From Sipunculus nudus (taxonomy: Eukaryota; Annelida; Sipuncula; Golfingiida; Sipunculidae): DNA of 64,000 nucleotides. Position numbers and translations under genes: made by a program. This document shows positions 31,346-43,760 of this stretch, in pieces; positions within the stretch are counted from its first letter, which is position 1; the number at the start of each line of letters is the position of its first letter. The notes beneath the pieces were generated by a model, which had not been told where the DNA came from, did not search any database, and was given only the letters and a program-made list of their open reading frames with translations. The stretch lies in contig CM049308.1 in assembly GCA_026874595.1 (NCBI GenBank), positions 43,347,327-43,411,326 on the forward strand, given 5' to 3'.

Positions 31346-31884
31346 CTAGACTGGTACCCTTCTCTATTATGGCCCTCGGCCAAGCATAGAGGCAGGCGTA
31401 CAACGCCATCTTTAGTACTCCCAGTTGCAACTCCTGACTTACCTGTAGACTTGTTCCAACTCCATTATGCACCCTAAAACCGGTTGTCATGGACGTTCAC
31501 GCGATCCTGGTTGATAATCCATGAAGATTTCTTATAAAATAACTTTCTTTAGTTATTTCTAGTTTTTAAATATTGAAGAATGAGTTGTTGCACAAAAATT
31601 GAATGATGGATGTATAGATAATACGATATACTGGATCTTTGATATTCCACTGTGCGTAGCAGTGATTTATTATCAATATCTATTAATCTATTCATTAATG
31701 TCACACGTAATGTACAGCTAACTTTTAGTAAGTTCTCTGAGCAAACGAAATGCTTATTTTTATCATATATAATATATACTGGAGTTGGAACCAGTCTGCC
31801 GGGAGTACATAAGATGGCGTTGTACGCCCGTCTCTATGATTGGCCTAGAGCAGCGGTGCAATAATAGAGCGGGGTACCAGTCTA
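31346..31884. mobile_element. TIR element CTAGACTGGTACCC with 8-bp target duplication
   Basis: GCCGGACA occurs directly outside both ends (31338-31345 and 31885-31892). The inverted repeats are ~115 bp per side (about 31346-31465 and 31780-31884), sharing CTAGACTGGTACCC, GGCGTACAACGCCATCTT and GTACTCCC. The middle is AT-rich and non-coding. Target length suggests hAT, while the long TIRs would also fit MULE; class uncertain. Confidence 0.75.
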
Positions 31885-31892
31885 GCCGGACA

Positions 31893-33414
31893 CCTGCACT
31901 GTTGGCTTTGCGCGCGAAGATCTCCGCACCTTTACACTTGAATACTTGCACCTGCACGTTTCAAATGGGGCCTACCCGCAAAACAATTACGATTTATAAC
32001 ACGCACATGAAACAAAATTATAGAGGTAATGACGGGTCTTTGGCAGTAATGTAACCAAGAAACACCAGATCTCTGGTAAAATGTACAATTACTCAAGATT
32101 AAAATCTAAATTACTTCAGAATACACCATCGAAAAACGTCAACAGCCTATTTATCTCTAATTTACAGAGACCATGGTGCTGTGATAGCGCAGATATTGAT
32201 GGAACCACAGGTATTTTTTTTTTTATATAGTAACCAGATCTTAGGTAATGTGTTGTTGTGTCTGCGTCGATAGATTCACTCTTCATTAAAGAAACGTCTT
32301 GAGCATGCTTGAAATTATTTATTTATTTTTTTTCGAGTTGTGGATTGATTTCTGACGAAGGGGTTGGCCGTTTCCCCGGGACAGTGCTTGCCATGATGGT
32401 ATTTATAAATATTCATGCTTCTTCTCCAAAGCTGTGACGGCAAGTTTCGAATTTGCATACATTCGTGGAACGTATCCTCTGAACTTTACGTGCCGCTGCA
32501 GGTCAATTGCATCACTGGTTTATACCTAATAAATTTGTCTTTATTAGTCAGAACAAGGGGGATTTGTTGACACTTATCATCCGACACTTATGATCTTAAG
32601 GTAAGTTGACCTTGATTTTTTTGGTGGTTTTGGGCGGGGCTCTTGAAACGAGTTGGCGCGGTCTCAAATCTGGTCTCAATAAAATTAGGTTTCTTTCTAT
32701 ATAGTGGAGCTGTGTGTTTTTGGAGGGGGATTCAAAATAGGAACAATCTTAGTAGTTTCTTTGTTATTAGCAATAAACATGAATATATAAACATATACAC
32801 ACAGTTTTGTTGTTTTGTATGTATTTGTGATGAGAATGTTTGCTCCAAGATTGGGTTGCCTGGTACTAGCACGAGGCCACGTAATTTGCACGCCCTGCGT
32901 CACAGTCCTGTGTCTGTTCCTGTGTATATTTGTGCATGTGTTGAGCTTCTGTATATGTATGTGCACATTTGTATATGTGTGTGTGTGTGCGCGAGGGTGT
33001 GTGTGTGTGTCTGTTGGTCACTTTCTTATCCCTGTTTGTTTATCTGTTTGGATGGCTGTCTGTCAGCCTATCTGCACTCTAAAGACCACAAATTTGCAGG
33101 AATTGCTTTCAAACACCATACAGTTGATTGACATTCAAAAGTTCCATGAGCCTATTGTTTTTGCAAATATAGGTCAAGGGCATAAAAACATAAAAGAGAA
33201 TGTTTCTGTCATAACTTCGGCAATCTTAATCCAATCTTCACAAATTTGGGCTCCATTTCTTTCTCTGGGAATTCTCCATAGCCTGGTCTAGTCAACTATC
33301 CTGCTCTTTGTATCTCTTTGTCAGTATATCCGTATGTCAGTTGTCCTCAAATTTGCCTTCTTGCTACTTCTTGCGTCTTACATATAGCATTCTACAGGCC
33401 ATAGTTCAGCAGGA
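31893..33414. other. no supported gene; contains (GT)n stretch
   Basis: GT-rich microsatellite near 32935-33015. The stretch 33016-33414 has diverged A/B-type words such as GGTCAAGGGCAT, TATAGCATTCTACAGGCC and GTTGTCCTCAAATTTGCC, marking the edge of the second array copy. ORFs of ~160 residues run through the GT-rich tract and are not credible. Confidence 0.5.
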
Positions 33415-34484
33415 ATCATTGCTTGCCCAAAATCTTTGAAAATGTCTGTTTGTCTGTCTGTCTGTCTGTCCGCACTCTCCTGGCCACAATTTTGCTTCAA
33501 TCTCTTTCAAACTTGCAGGGATCATGGAAGTTTAATTTCTAGGTGCCCTATTTTTCGGTCAAAATAGGTCAAATGTCAAGGTCATCGAAAAACCACGAAA
33601 CCTCGTTTTCCTCATAACTTGGTCAAAAATGGTCGGATCAACCTCATCCTTGCCCTATTTTTTCATCATTCCTTGGGCTTTTCTCTCGTTTGTAGATGAT
33701 CCAAATCTGCTGTTACCAAAGCGACGCATTTTTGGGAAAATCTCATGATATTCGAAAATAAAGGGTCTTATACTTCTAACTTTGTCAGTTTTAAAGCTAA
33801 AGAGGTCTAGTTTTTTTTCATTAGGTAGACAGATTTCAATTACTACTACAAGATATCAACAAATCTTGTAATATCTCGCAGAATATCTCCAGAGATATTT
33901 CGAGATACCATTTCGTGATACCCTAGACGCCACAAGCATGCAAGAATCGTCTTGAAACTGATATATCTTATGCCCTGCATTAATGTCTCGGAATTGTTGT
34001 TTTCAGTTTTGCAATATGGCCGCTAAGGGGCGTTGTCTGTTCCTTTTTGTCAACAGCCTTGCTGTTGTGTCTGATGGCACACTACCATCCGCAATTTCGA
34101 AGCAACTGATTTGAAATTTATCACTTCAGTATGTCATCTAAATATCGAAGCCTGTGGTATTTGGTGAAAATTGGTCAATGGTCAAGGTCATAAAAAAATA
34201 AAAATCGTTATTTCCTCATATCTGTGTCAAAAATGGTGATATCCACCTCAATCTTGCCTCTGTTTGCGTTTCCATTGCTCATACCATACTGTGGTCAACC
34301 TTTCTCTATCTTGTGTCAACTTGTCAGTATGTCAGTTTCTTCCCATGTTGTTTTTAAATTCGTAAATAGCCTTGATGTTGTGTCTGACATTCAGCACACT
34401 GCAGGCCACAATTATGAAGCAATTGCTTTGAAACCTTTACTACATCTCAATTTGGGTTTTTTAAAACGGTCAAAGGTCATAAAC
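33415..34484 (+). repeat. second copy of the A-B-C array (contracted)
   Basis: An A unit (33415-33950) starts with a deleted hairpin and GTCTGTCTGTCTG, then CTCTCCTGGCCACAATTTT, AGGTGCCCTATTTTTCGG, AGGTCAAATGTCAAGGTCAT and AGAGATATTTCGAGAT. A truncated B unit follows (core GGGGCG near 34026), then a C unit cut at 34485 by the E2 insertion; the C unit resumes at 37109. Confidence 0.75.
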
Positions 34485-37108
34485 AAGGGACCTATGGGTC
34501 ACGGCGCTCAGCTGTTATATATGATAAAAAAAATTTGATTTAGAAATGAGGCACATGCTGGTTTTGTGTGGTAATAAGTTTAAGCTGTATTATGATTTGC
34601 TGTTGTTTAGCTTATGTATGATTTTGATAGTACCTTTGGAGACAGAGAAGACAATTGATTTCATTTATTTTATTAACAATGGAGTACTATTGTCACACAG
34701 ATTTTGACTTGGCCATATAACTTATAAGCAGAACATATAATATAAGAGTTAACTATTTATTAAAAAAAAAATACAAATATTGTCCCAGATATGATTTTTA
34801 TTAAAAATAATAAGAGAATCGTATGATTTTTAAAATGAAATATAACTGAAATGATTATAAAAATAATATTAAAGAATATATTCATGAATGCATTCATGAA
34901 TACATTTGGAAAGTATTTGCACTGGTATTCATATACTTCATTTTATATATTCATTTTTACCTGAATTTCCATTCTTTATGCAAGAAATTTTATAATGGAG
35001 TACATATTCATATTCGTATTTAAATACAATTGCAAAGTATTCCCACCATGTCTGGTATTCATTAAGTTTTCACCAAACAATGGTGTTGAGAGTCCAGAAA
35101 GTACAAAATTTTACACATTTAAATAATGATCATAAGTACCTGGTTTTATGGCTTTTATTTATATTAAAAAAACAAATAAATGTAATATATTCATTTTGGA
35201 CTAATTTCACATCAATGTACACACTAGACACAGTAGGAATCTAGATTAATATTATCAACTGCATCTTTGTCTATCATTAATTTACTTCATATGATCCCTA
35301 ATGATTATTAATGAATAATATGATTTACTTTTTTATTATTAAAATTGAACTGAAAAATGCCATAGGTGACTGCATGGTGTTATCTGGAATATGTGACATT
35401 CTATCCATCACTACAAGATTCTTATATCATCAGTAACTGCAAGTTAATAAACTAACAAATTCCTTTTCTATTTTTCTTTAAATTGTTATTAAAAACCAAT
35501 AAAAATTGATTAATTTATTGTTTATTGTTATGTTGTTGGTTAAAACTACTAGATGAGTTGGGTTGGACACCTGGATCAACTGTGGCTGGCCGTAAGCTGC
35601 CTTGCTACCCCAGTATATGCCTCGCCTCAAGCGTGCATAATTTGCTGAAAGTTAAACAAGGTCAACATACAGGTGACTCAAGAGTGGCTGGAGAGAGCCA
35701 AGGTCTGACATGGTCTCATAAAAACATTAATAAAAGCTACAATTTTTTGCCAATTTCTTTCAGCTTTCTAAACTAAAAAGCTGAAATCCTTATGTGTGCA
35801 TGATATTAAAATTATATAAACAGAGCTCACATGAAACAAAAGTGAAATGGTCAAAGTTGGGCAAAATTTAAGGTACTAATTTTATATTTTTACTAATAAC
35901 TTGTAAAATTTTAAAAATTCAGAACTAATTTTGGGTATTCAATTGGATCTTGATTAAATAATGTTACAACCCTGACAAAAAATCTCTAGCTTCAGCAAGC
36001 CCCTTGTTAAGGGAGTAAATATATTTCTTGATTTTTTACAAAGTGCATTATGTTTGGGCCCATAACTTAAAACAATTACGCAATACTGACATAATTTCTG
36101 GCATGTGCACAGAGAATGTATAAAAAAATATGTATATTATATATGATTAAAGTCAGATCAGTGGTTTTGATATTAGGGAGTATTGAAGTGTAACAATGGG
36201 TTTTTAATTGAAAAAAGAAGTTTTTCATTAAAATGTCAAAGGTATTAAGTCCTAGTGACCAAATTTGTGGCATGGTATGGAATTTTGGAGACATCTAATT
36301 GTATGCCAAATTTTAGGAACTGAGTGCTTAAGCTGGGGAGCTGAGCTCTTGCAAACTGCATAACACTAGCCTGATGTAAACAATATGTTACATGGTGCTT
36401 GAAAACTTGATTAAAATCTAGTGTTTGATCAACTGGTTTCAAATTTTTGGTGTTAACAGACAAAATGCTAACAGAAACATGCTGAGAAAATTAAATCCAC
36501 AGTACTTACAGGAAAAAAACATGCCATGGTCAAAGTTAGGCAAAATTTAAGGTACCAATTTTTTATTTTGTTAATATTTTAAAAAATTTAAAAGATTTTG
36601 ATCAAATTTTGGGTATACAATTTAATTTTCATTAATTAAAATTATATTACTTGCAAAAAAGTCCATAGCTTTAACAAGTTTTGTGTTAAGTGATCAAATA
36701 TCTTTCCTGATTTTTTACAAAAAAGCATTATGTTCAGGCCTATAACTTTCTTAAATTATTTAATACAGACATAATTTCATGCATGTACATAGGAACTATA
36801 TAGAGGAATATTTATGGTAAATATGAGGAAAAACAGATGAGTGGTTTTGATATTAGGCAGCCCTGAAGTGTGAAAATATGTTTTTAATAAAAAATTGAGG
36901 TTTTTCCTTAATTTCTCAAAGGAACAAAGTCGGAAAGACCCAGTTTTCGGCTTGGTAGGAGATCTTGGGGAATCTAACACTATGCCAAATTTTGGATTCC
37001 TACGTTTTACGGTTTCAAAACGTGCCACATCTACGGATGGATGGACGGCAAGACGGACAATGGACCACGACTATAGCTCAGATGACTTATAGTCAGCTGA
37101 GCTAAAAA
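34485..37108 (+). mobile_element. HINE/pearl-like non-autonomous element E2
   Basis: Left end AAGGGACCTATGGGTCACGG then CGCTCAGCTG; right end a GGATGGACGGCAAGACGGAC tract, CTATAGCTCAGATGACTT, then TAGTCAGCTGAGCTAAAA. It splits a C-type array unit without an obvious target duplication. The core has two ~680-bp units starting at ATGGTCAAAGTTGGGCAAAA (about 35849) and a close match near 36528; a third related unit lies in E5. No supported coding sequence. Architecture (palindromic left end, inner core repeats, ACGG-type tract beside the right subterminal repeat) fits Helentron-associated elements. Confidence 0.7.
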
Positions 37109-38327
37109 ATCTATTTTTTTCATCATTTGTTTGTCAAATATAGCCTGATCTATCTCAACCTTTCATCATTGTGTCCGTTTCTCCATTCGTCATATCATCA
37201 TGTGGTCAACCTTTCTCGACCTTGTATCAGCTCGTCAGTATGTCTGTTCCTCTGGTGCCAATTTATTCTACCACCTTGTTAATTTTGTTGGAGAATTAAC
37301 ACTAGAGGCCACTAAGACACTATTTTGCAGCATTTGCTTTCAAACTTATAAAGTTAGTTCATGTTATCCCAATATGGTAGGGTTTTGTTCTTTGTAAAAA
37401 TTGGTCAAAGGTCATTTTTATTTTCTTGATTTTCATTCAGATTTTCTATAGTTCTTAATAAAGAAGACCTTGCTTGGAGTGTTCAAGAAATAAAGAATAA
37501 CAATAATTTTAAATATAATATTTTATTGCATGGAATAAGTAGAAAGGTGCCAGTTTACATACATCTATAGATACATAAATACAGACATAAATATTTCATT
37601 TATTGGTATATTGCAACATCTGATAATCAGTAAAGTATTTGTCAATGACATATGGATACTATAAGTTCTAGTGTAACAACTCCCTCTAACATTTGCAAAC
37701 TGAATCTATGTGAGTTGGCAAGCTCGTGTAGCTAGCACTGGATCAGATATACTGGTATGCCATTGGTTCTCCCTTTAGAACACTACTACGCCTATGACAC
37801 ACCCTGTTTACTCTGGTTCACAAATGACACAACACCACTGCACTGACTTAAGCTGGGACAAGCCTCAGATCTAAAGGGACAATTTCCGGACCTATCTCAA
37901 GATTCTGGCTGAAATATGACATTGGACCCACCTAATACTGTGGGAATTGAGCAACTGCCTCCAATGTACCTACTGCTTAGTCAGACAGGCTGCCCATATG
38001 ACAGCTGGGATTGCTTGGTGAGCTACTTTACAAAATGTTGAAATCCAAAATCCTTCATCGAGCCAAACAGTTTGTTACTCACTTATCATTAAAATAACAA
38101 TGGATGTGACCACTACATAAATTCGTAAATGTAATGGAACCGTTGTGCAATAATAATATTTTAGGCCACATTGTTAAGATAAAGACACAATGGCTTTGTA
38201 CAGATAAGCAAAATATTTATTTTTACATTAATCTTCTTTGAACCACACAATAAAACATTGCAGCAGCTTATGTTAAAAAATTAAACACTTCTTGTCCAAA
38301 TTGGCTAGTCACACATATTGTAAAAAA
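37109..38327. repeat. C unit remainder and duplicated block copy 2, first part
   Basis: 37109-37450 completes the split C unit (TCCATTCGTCATATCATCATG, GTGGTCAACC). From 37480 the sequence follows 12560-13430 in order, including ATATTTTATTGCATGGAAT and ATACTGGTATGCCATTGG. The counterpart of the copy-1 106-residue ORF contains stops. The block is cut by E1 at 38328. Confidence 0.75.
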
Positions 38328-39303
38328 GTGACCCATGGCTCATGACGCTCAGCTGACTAACAATACATTCACAAAAGGAATTTTATCATCTGAATGCCAA
38401 ATTTTGTAAGTGGTATCCCGATTCAACTGAAGCCTAGCTCAGAGCATATGGGTAACAGAGACCTAAATTATGCTTTGTTAGGAGATTTTTCATGGACCTC
38501 CCTGGATGTCAAGTAAGAAGATTCTAGGTGCAACGTTTACTATTTCTGACCTGTTACCACACAACCAGATCTTTGAAGGTCTCAAAAATAGAGAAAAAAA
38601 AATAGAAAAAATACAGGTGGTGCCACCAGTGTGCAGGAACTGATGAAACACTATGATGAATATGCATACAAAGAATCATGGTGATCAATGCATTCATTGT
38701 TCAGATGCTGTAGCTTTTGTAACAAATTATTAATTATTCTGGGGGGTTCATGTGGGACCCATAGCTCGCAGGATATGGGTAACAGGGACCTATTTCAGGT
38801 TTCAAAGGAGATTTTTCATGGACCTCCCAGGATGTCAAGATAAAAAGATTCTAGGTCCAATGGTTACAATTTGTGCCCTGTTAACAGACAACCACATCTT
38901 TGAAGGTATCAAAATGAGAAAAAATGTGTAAAATTTGAAGAAAAAAAATGGAGGTGGCACCACCAGTCTGCACAAACTGATGAAACATTCCATGACCAAT
39001 ATCTATGCAAAGAATCATGGTGATCAATGCATTAGTTGTTCAGATACTCGAGATTTTGTATAAAATTTTCCATTATTCTGGGGGGTACTTCGGAGCCCCA
39101 TAGCTCGAAGAATACGGATAATAGAGACCTAATTTCAGGTTTCCTAGGATTTTTTTTAATGGACTTCTCAGAATGTCAAGTTACAAGATTCCAAGTGCAG
39201 CGGTTACAATTTGTACATGGTTAACGGACGGACTGAGGGACACACACACGGACAAAGAGTGATCCCTATAGCTGAGATGACTTTCTGTCAGCCGAGCTAA
39301 AAA
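38328..39303 (+). mobile_element. HINE/pearl-like element E1 with identifiable empty site
   Basis: Left end GTGACCCATGGCTCATGACG then CTCAGCTGAC; right end CGGACGGACTGAGGGAC-type tract, CCCTATAGCTGAGATGAC, then GTCAGCCGAGCTAAAA. The undisrupted block copy at about 13425-13432 reads straight through (GAAATGGTATGC), so both junctions can be placed within a few bases and there is no target duplication. The core has about three ~340-bp units around matches to CCCATAGCTCGCAGGATATG and AGGTGG(C/T)(A/G)CCACCAGT. Non-coding. Confidence 0.8.
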
Positions 39304-40192
39304 TGGTACCCTAATGCCTCTGACTGCCATAGAAGTATAACTTGACCACCTTTCTGCATAGGTATTTATCAATGACCATAAATAAAATATTCATTATTAT
39401 ATTTTACTCCATTAGTCCATAATTTGCCTGTTATTTGCTCCTTATACATACCACAATACATCACATCTCACACTGTGGTTCCGTTCAGATGAATATATAT
39501 CATATTATCATAAAATACATTAAACATCCATATCTCAGTAATCATCTGAGTGTGTTTTTTGGACAATCAGCTGTGTGTGGAAAAACTTGGTCTGTGTCTT
39601 TGTCAGTTAATTAAATGCCATCACAACTACTTGTAAAAAAATCAGGCCACCTTCAAATTATTTTTGAAGACAAATGTACTACAATGAACCTTGTGCATGT
39701 ATGCCAGGATGCAATTTGGGACTTAATCTAATGCCACAATAAACATTGTTCCACAAATGGTCCCTCTGAAAAGGTATAAAGAGTATATATTGCAAATATT
39801 CATTTATGTCTTTATGTCATATGCTCTTATCTTTGTTTGATTAGTATATTTTACATTGAAATAAACAAATGTGAGCTTTTGTGCATATAATATGGATATA
39901 CAATGTACTAGTATTACATACAATGTACCAGAATTACATAAGTTTCCTGATACACTGGGTATTTGTACATATATTGTTACATGTGATTAACAATTTAAGT
40001 TCATGCAAATATTTCACACCACTGATCAAAATGTGTTGTACTTTAATTTATATTTTGACTGTAATAAACGTTGTAACTTCCACTGTTGTTGCACATTTAA
40101 ATATATCCTTACTGCTGGTCAAATCCTGCCACTCCTATATTAAGACCACTTTAATCGTATCTGAACGTAATACAATCCTGCATCTGTGTGTG

Positions 40193-40231
<39 letters not shown>

Positions 40232-40450
40232 TTATATCTGTGTATCTGTGTGTTTGTGTCAGGAACAAAAATCAATTATGTTCATTTGGCAAGAAAGATC
40301 ACACATCTGATTGAAAATGCAAATTTGTGTGCACAAAACGTCTGGCTTTTTTCAATGAAATATGTAATATATAAATAATATACAAATATATGACAAATTT
40401 AAGGAAACCTGCGACATTTGACATTTATCAATGACTCAAACACCATGTGA
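39304..40450. repeat. duplicated block copy 2, second part
   Basis: Continues the match to 13430-14450: AATGCCTCTGACTGCCATAG, ATTATATTTTACTCCATTAG, CAATGTACTAGTATTACATA, ATAAACGTTGTAACTTCCA. A (TA)n tract at 40193-40228 corresponds to the one at 14246. Similarity fades after about 40420. Confidence 0.7.
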
Positions 40451-41039
40451 CCTGTGTATTTTTTTGTTTTATCATCCTACAAGGCAGTTGATTCTAGATC
40501 AATCTAATATAAACTCCGCAGCAATTTTACGGGCCTTTTCATGGTTCTCTACTATGTTTTCACACACCTGTGTTCAATGAATGGCCTGGTCAGTATGGAC
40601 GCTGCAGGGTGCTGTATACAAGTGTAAATAAAGCTATTTCTACGTACTTCAACTGACTTGTGAAATCTACGAGGTACAACAACAGCTACACCATAAACAC
40701 TTGGCAATAATGTGGCCAACTAAGCCTCTATGAAACTGAGGTTCCAATAGTCTTCTACAAAAATGGTATTTCCAATCTATAACACTGCACAAAAATGATT
40801 GTTAGGTGGCCTTTCTTGAAATCAACTCAGATAATTTTTTGCGAAATTTTTTTTTCAGCATTAAGCCCATGGGGCTTCTTTTAACTTGTGGAGTACCAAG
40901 GCATACGTCGTGGTACTTTATAAAGTACCTAGGTACTGTTATAGATAATTTTAGTTCAATTGAAACACATTTGAAAAGGGCACCACAAAGGGCAGAATCC
41001 CCTCGCACTGCAGCATAATCACTGGGTGAATTACACAAG
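40451..41039. other. no supported feature
   Basis: No credible gene. The 107-residue minus-strand ORF starting at 41125 runs from the DR1-type repeat into this stretch and is not recognised. Confidence 0.4.
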
Positions 41040-41780
41040 TGTGAAAATGATGAGGGCAGTTCTGTGATTTTTGACCCTGTGACCTTCAACTCGATAGGGT
41101 TTTTCATGCATGGGTGGGTGAGCAATGTTTCAAAAATGAAAGGTTTTGGTCACACAGTTTGCTTAAAATGGGTGCACAAGGTTTTTTAAATAGTGGGTCC
41201 AGTGGCCATAACCTTTGTTCCCTTGACCTCAAAATAGATAACTTTCTTCATCCATGGGTGGGTTAGGCATATGTGTAAGATTAAAAGGTTTTGCTCAAAT
41301 GGTTTGGCTTAAAATGGGTCCACAAGCTTTTTTCAGAATTGCATTCTGTGGCCTTGACCTTTGACCCCATGACCTCAAAGTCAACAGGTTTATTCATATA
41401 TGGGTGGCTGCAAGATGAAATGTTTTGGTCAAACAGTTTGGCTTAAAAGGGGTCCACATGCTTAATCAAGAAGTGCGTCCTGTGGCTTTGACCCCGTGAC
41501 CTCAAAATCGATAGGGTTCTTCATCCATGGGTGGGTGAGCCATATGTGTAAGACCACAGGTTTTGGTCGCACAGTTTGGCATAAAATGGGTCTGCCTCCT
41601 TTTTCAAGAAAAGTCCCATGACCTTGAACATCAAAATTGATAGAGTTCTTCATCCATGTGTGCGTGAGCCATATGTGAAAGATGAAAGGTTTAGGTCAAA
41701 CATTTCAGCCTAAAAATCAACCTTCAAGGCCATTTGTGACAGACAGAAGGACAGACAGAAAGACAGACGCAAAAATGGAG
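41040..41780. repeat. five ~130-145-bp tandem units with TGACCTTTGACCC, ending in (ACAG)n
   Basis: GGGTTCTTCATCCATGGGTG or a close variant recurs near 41096, 41238, 41380, 41514 and 41645. Each unit also carries TGACCTTTGACCCCATGACC-type half-sites (best near 41355) and GTTTGGCTTAAAATGGGTCC. The array ends at GACAGACAGAAAGACAGACG (near 41750). Same unit family as 47330-48140. Confidence 0.8.
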
Positions 41781-42165
41781 ACGTTACTATCCCCTCCTCT
41801 GACTTTTTTGCAAGGAGATAATAATCATTATTACAAAAATTTGATTGATAGTATATATATTTAAATCACCATAATCATAGTCAGTATCAAATATATATAT
41901 ATGGATTGCAAAATATACCGTTTAGAGAAAGTTAAGGTACAACTGTAGGTCCTGTGCATGGTGCACCCAGGTACAGGTACAAGCATCTGCTGGCTTCCAT
42001 GCTTACAGGAATTTGATAATAGTAGTAGAAGTGAAATTAAAAGGAGGGGGAGCGGATGTTTGAAGCTATTGTATGTAACTGGTAACCAGGAGAGCTCTTA
42101 AAACTGTGACTTGTTGCACAGTAGATCAATGCATCAGCAGATTGTCAACAGTGTTGTATACACAA
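41781..42165. other. no supported feature
   Basis: Small TA-rich patches near 41850 and 41890; nothing else recognised. TGCATGGTGCACCCAGGTAC near 41960 is locally repetitive. Confidence 0.4.
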
Positions 42166-42382
42166 CAGGCATGGATCCAGAGCGGGGGGTTTAAGGGGTC
42201 GAGACCCCCCCCCCCCCCCCCGCCCTCAAACAACTACCTTTTTTTTTAGACAAATCTTATTCATAAAAGGGGGGTTTTGGGGATCGAGACCCCCCCTGCT
42301 TTCAACCAACAACTTTTTAAGGCAATTTTTATGCATGACACCCATTGACCCCTCCCTGGAAAAAATCGTGGATCTGCACCTG
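42166..42382. mobile_element. C-rich MITE with CAGGCATGGATCCAG ends
   Basis: Left CAGGCATGGATCCAGAG and right GTGGATCTGCACCTG are imperfect inverted repeats of the type seen at 4000 and 51340. The inside has a GGGGTCGAGACCCCCCC motif occurring twice (about 42196 and 42280). Flanking 8-mers do not match convincingly. No ORF. Confidence 0.55.
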
Positions 42383-43373
42383 AACAACTTGGTATTTTTG
42401 TGCACAGCAGGACAGATGATGACACTGTAAATACTTATGCACAATAAAGCACTGTGTCAAGACTTTGATCACTGTGTTTCCTAAATGGTTTGTACAGCAG
42501 AGGAGGATGGGTCTCAACACTATCACTAGTTAAATCAAACATACTATAGGGCTCTTTGGTTATAATACTTCTATAGACTACAGCATGCATTATGTCCAGG
42601 CATTTTGGAGAATGTTCTATACATTTCGTTATGGGCAAGCATGTCCTTATGCACAGTGCTGACATTGTTAAGATTTTGTAGTAAAGCATGAAAAGTCATC
42701 AGACTGTCATTGGTTATATATAAAGAATATTCATATTTTTATATTTAATTATACTATAAGCATTTCCATTGTGCTAGATTGTAAGAAAGGAACAATTAGA
42801 ATTTCTTTGCACCACACGTGTCGCCATACTATCCCAAGACAATTAATCCCCCCACCCCCCAACCACCTTTAAGAAAGCCCCTAAACTATTTTTCACTAAA
42901 TATGTAAATATTTAAGGTCAAGGCCACTCTCATAAGAAAGGTCATGACCCCAATTTCAATATACATCATCCCATAACCAATATCAACATATATGTTTAAT
43001 ATGAAAGAAATCTGTCAATCACTTTTTCACTTATAATGCTCACAATACTCTCAAATGGCAATGATAGGGGTATTTAACAGTGTGAAAAGAAAGAAATAAT
43101 AGCTGGAGCCACCAGTTTCTGGTACACAACAACCCTATCCTAGATCTTCGTTCAACTTAATATCTGGATCAATCCATCTAAGATTTCTTGAGATATTTAA
43201 CAATTTGTGTGATTTTGGGCAAAATTGGACCTATTCAAAGTCAAGATCACTCCTAGTAAAGGTTATGACCTCCTTTTAAATAGGTTTCATTTTCTCACCC
43301 ATATATATGCACATGTCAAGTTTGGTAAAGATCTATGAAATATTTTTGGAGTTATTGTGCAGACAAGTTTTAC
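42383..43373. other. mostly unassigned; one short shared patch
   Basis: CATTGTGCTAGATTGTAAGAAAGGAA near 42768, shared with 44070-44098, indicates membership of the duplicated family that follows. A diverged GGAGCCACCAGTTTCTGG core lies near 43104. No gene is recognised. Confidence 0.4.
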
Positions 43374-43760
43374 TGTCACATGTAACTGATCCAAACCATG
43401 ACAGCAACTAAAGAAACAATCATCCAAGAAAGTAAAGACTTCAGCATGCCTGTGGTAGAACAAGTGAAACAAGAACCAGAAATTGAAGTTGTTCATGTGG
43501 ACACTGTGAAATTAATCAAAGAGTAAGATGTCCATCGTGCACCAAGCATATAGAAACAGATCAGCTTGGACTTTAATTTACAACTTGTCCAAAATTTGAT
43601 ATGAAGAGCAAATCCCATAATTATTTTCTTGGGCTGGCACAACAGTTGATGAATGTTACAAACAGGAACCAGAATGGCTTTGTTTTTGCAGCACAAAAAC
43701 AGATATGAGCCTCTTGCGCTTTCCCAAAACCCATCATAAGTGTTAATCAAAATAAAATAC
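43374..43760 (+). pseudogene. broken copy 1 of a small Cys-rich (zinc-ribbon-like) protein
   Basis: In one frame from 43401 the sequence reads TKETIIQESKDFSMPVVEQV and KQEPE, then hits a stop after an IKE codon string (43523). The continuation is in another frame: RCPSCTKHIETDQLG, then a TAA stop, then FTTCPKFDMKSKSH. A frameshift and a nonsense codon therefore separate parts that are joined in the 45620 copy. Paired Cys (CPSC ... TCP) suggests a zinc ribbon; the spacing recalls the C-terminal zinc-binding OB fold of RPA1-like proteins, but this is a weak guess. VKQE matches a SUMOylation-type motif. No expression evidence. Confidence 0.6.

Noticed and set aside
32643-33131. 162- and 158-residue overlapping ORFs
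   Set aside because: Low-complexity Cys/Val text from a GT-rich microsatellite; no domain or codon structure.
36777-37028. Minus-strand ORF similar to those at 36076-36294 and 61964-62167 (KTGSFRLCSFEKLRKNLNF-type text)
   Set aside because: All three are frames through the same ~680-bp core repeat of E2/E5; similarity follows from DNA-level repeat identity and the frames are short with no start or promoter logic.
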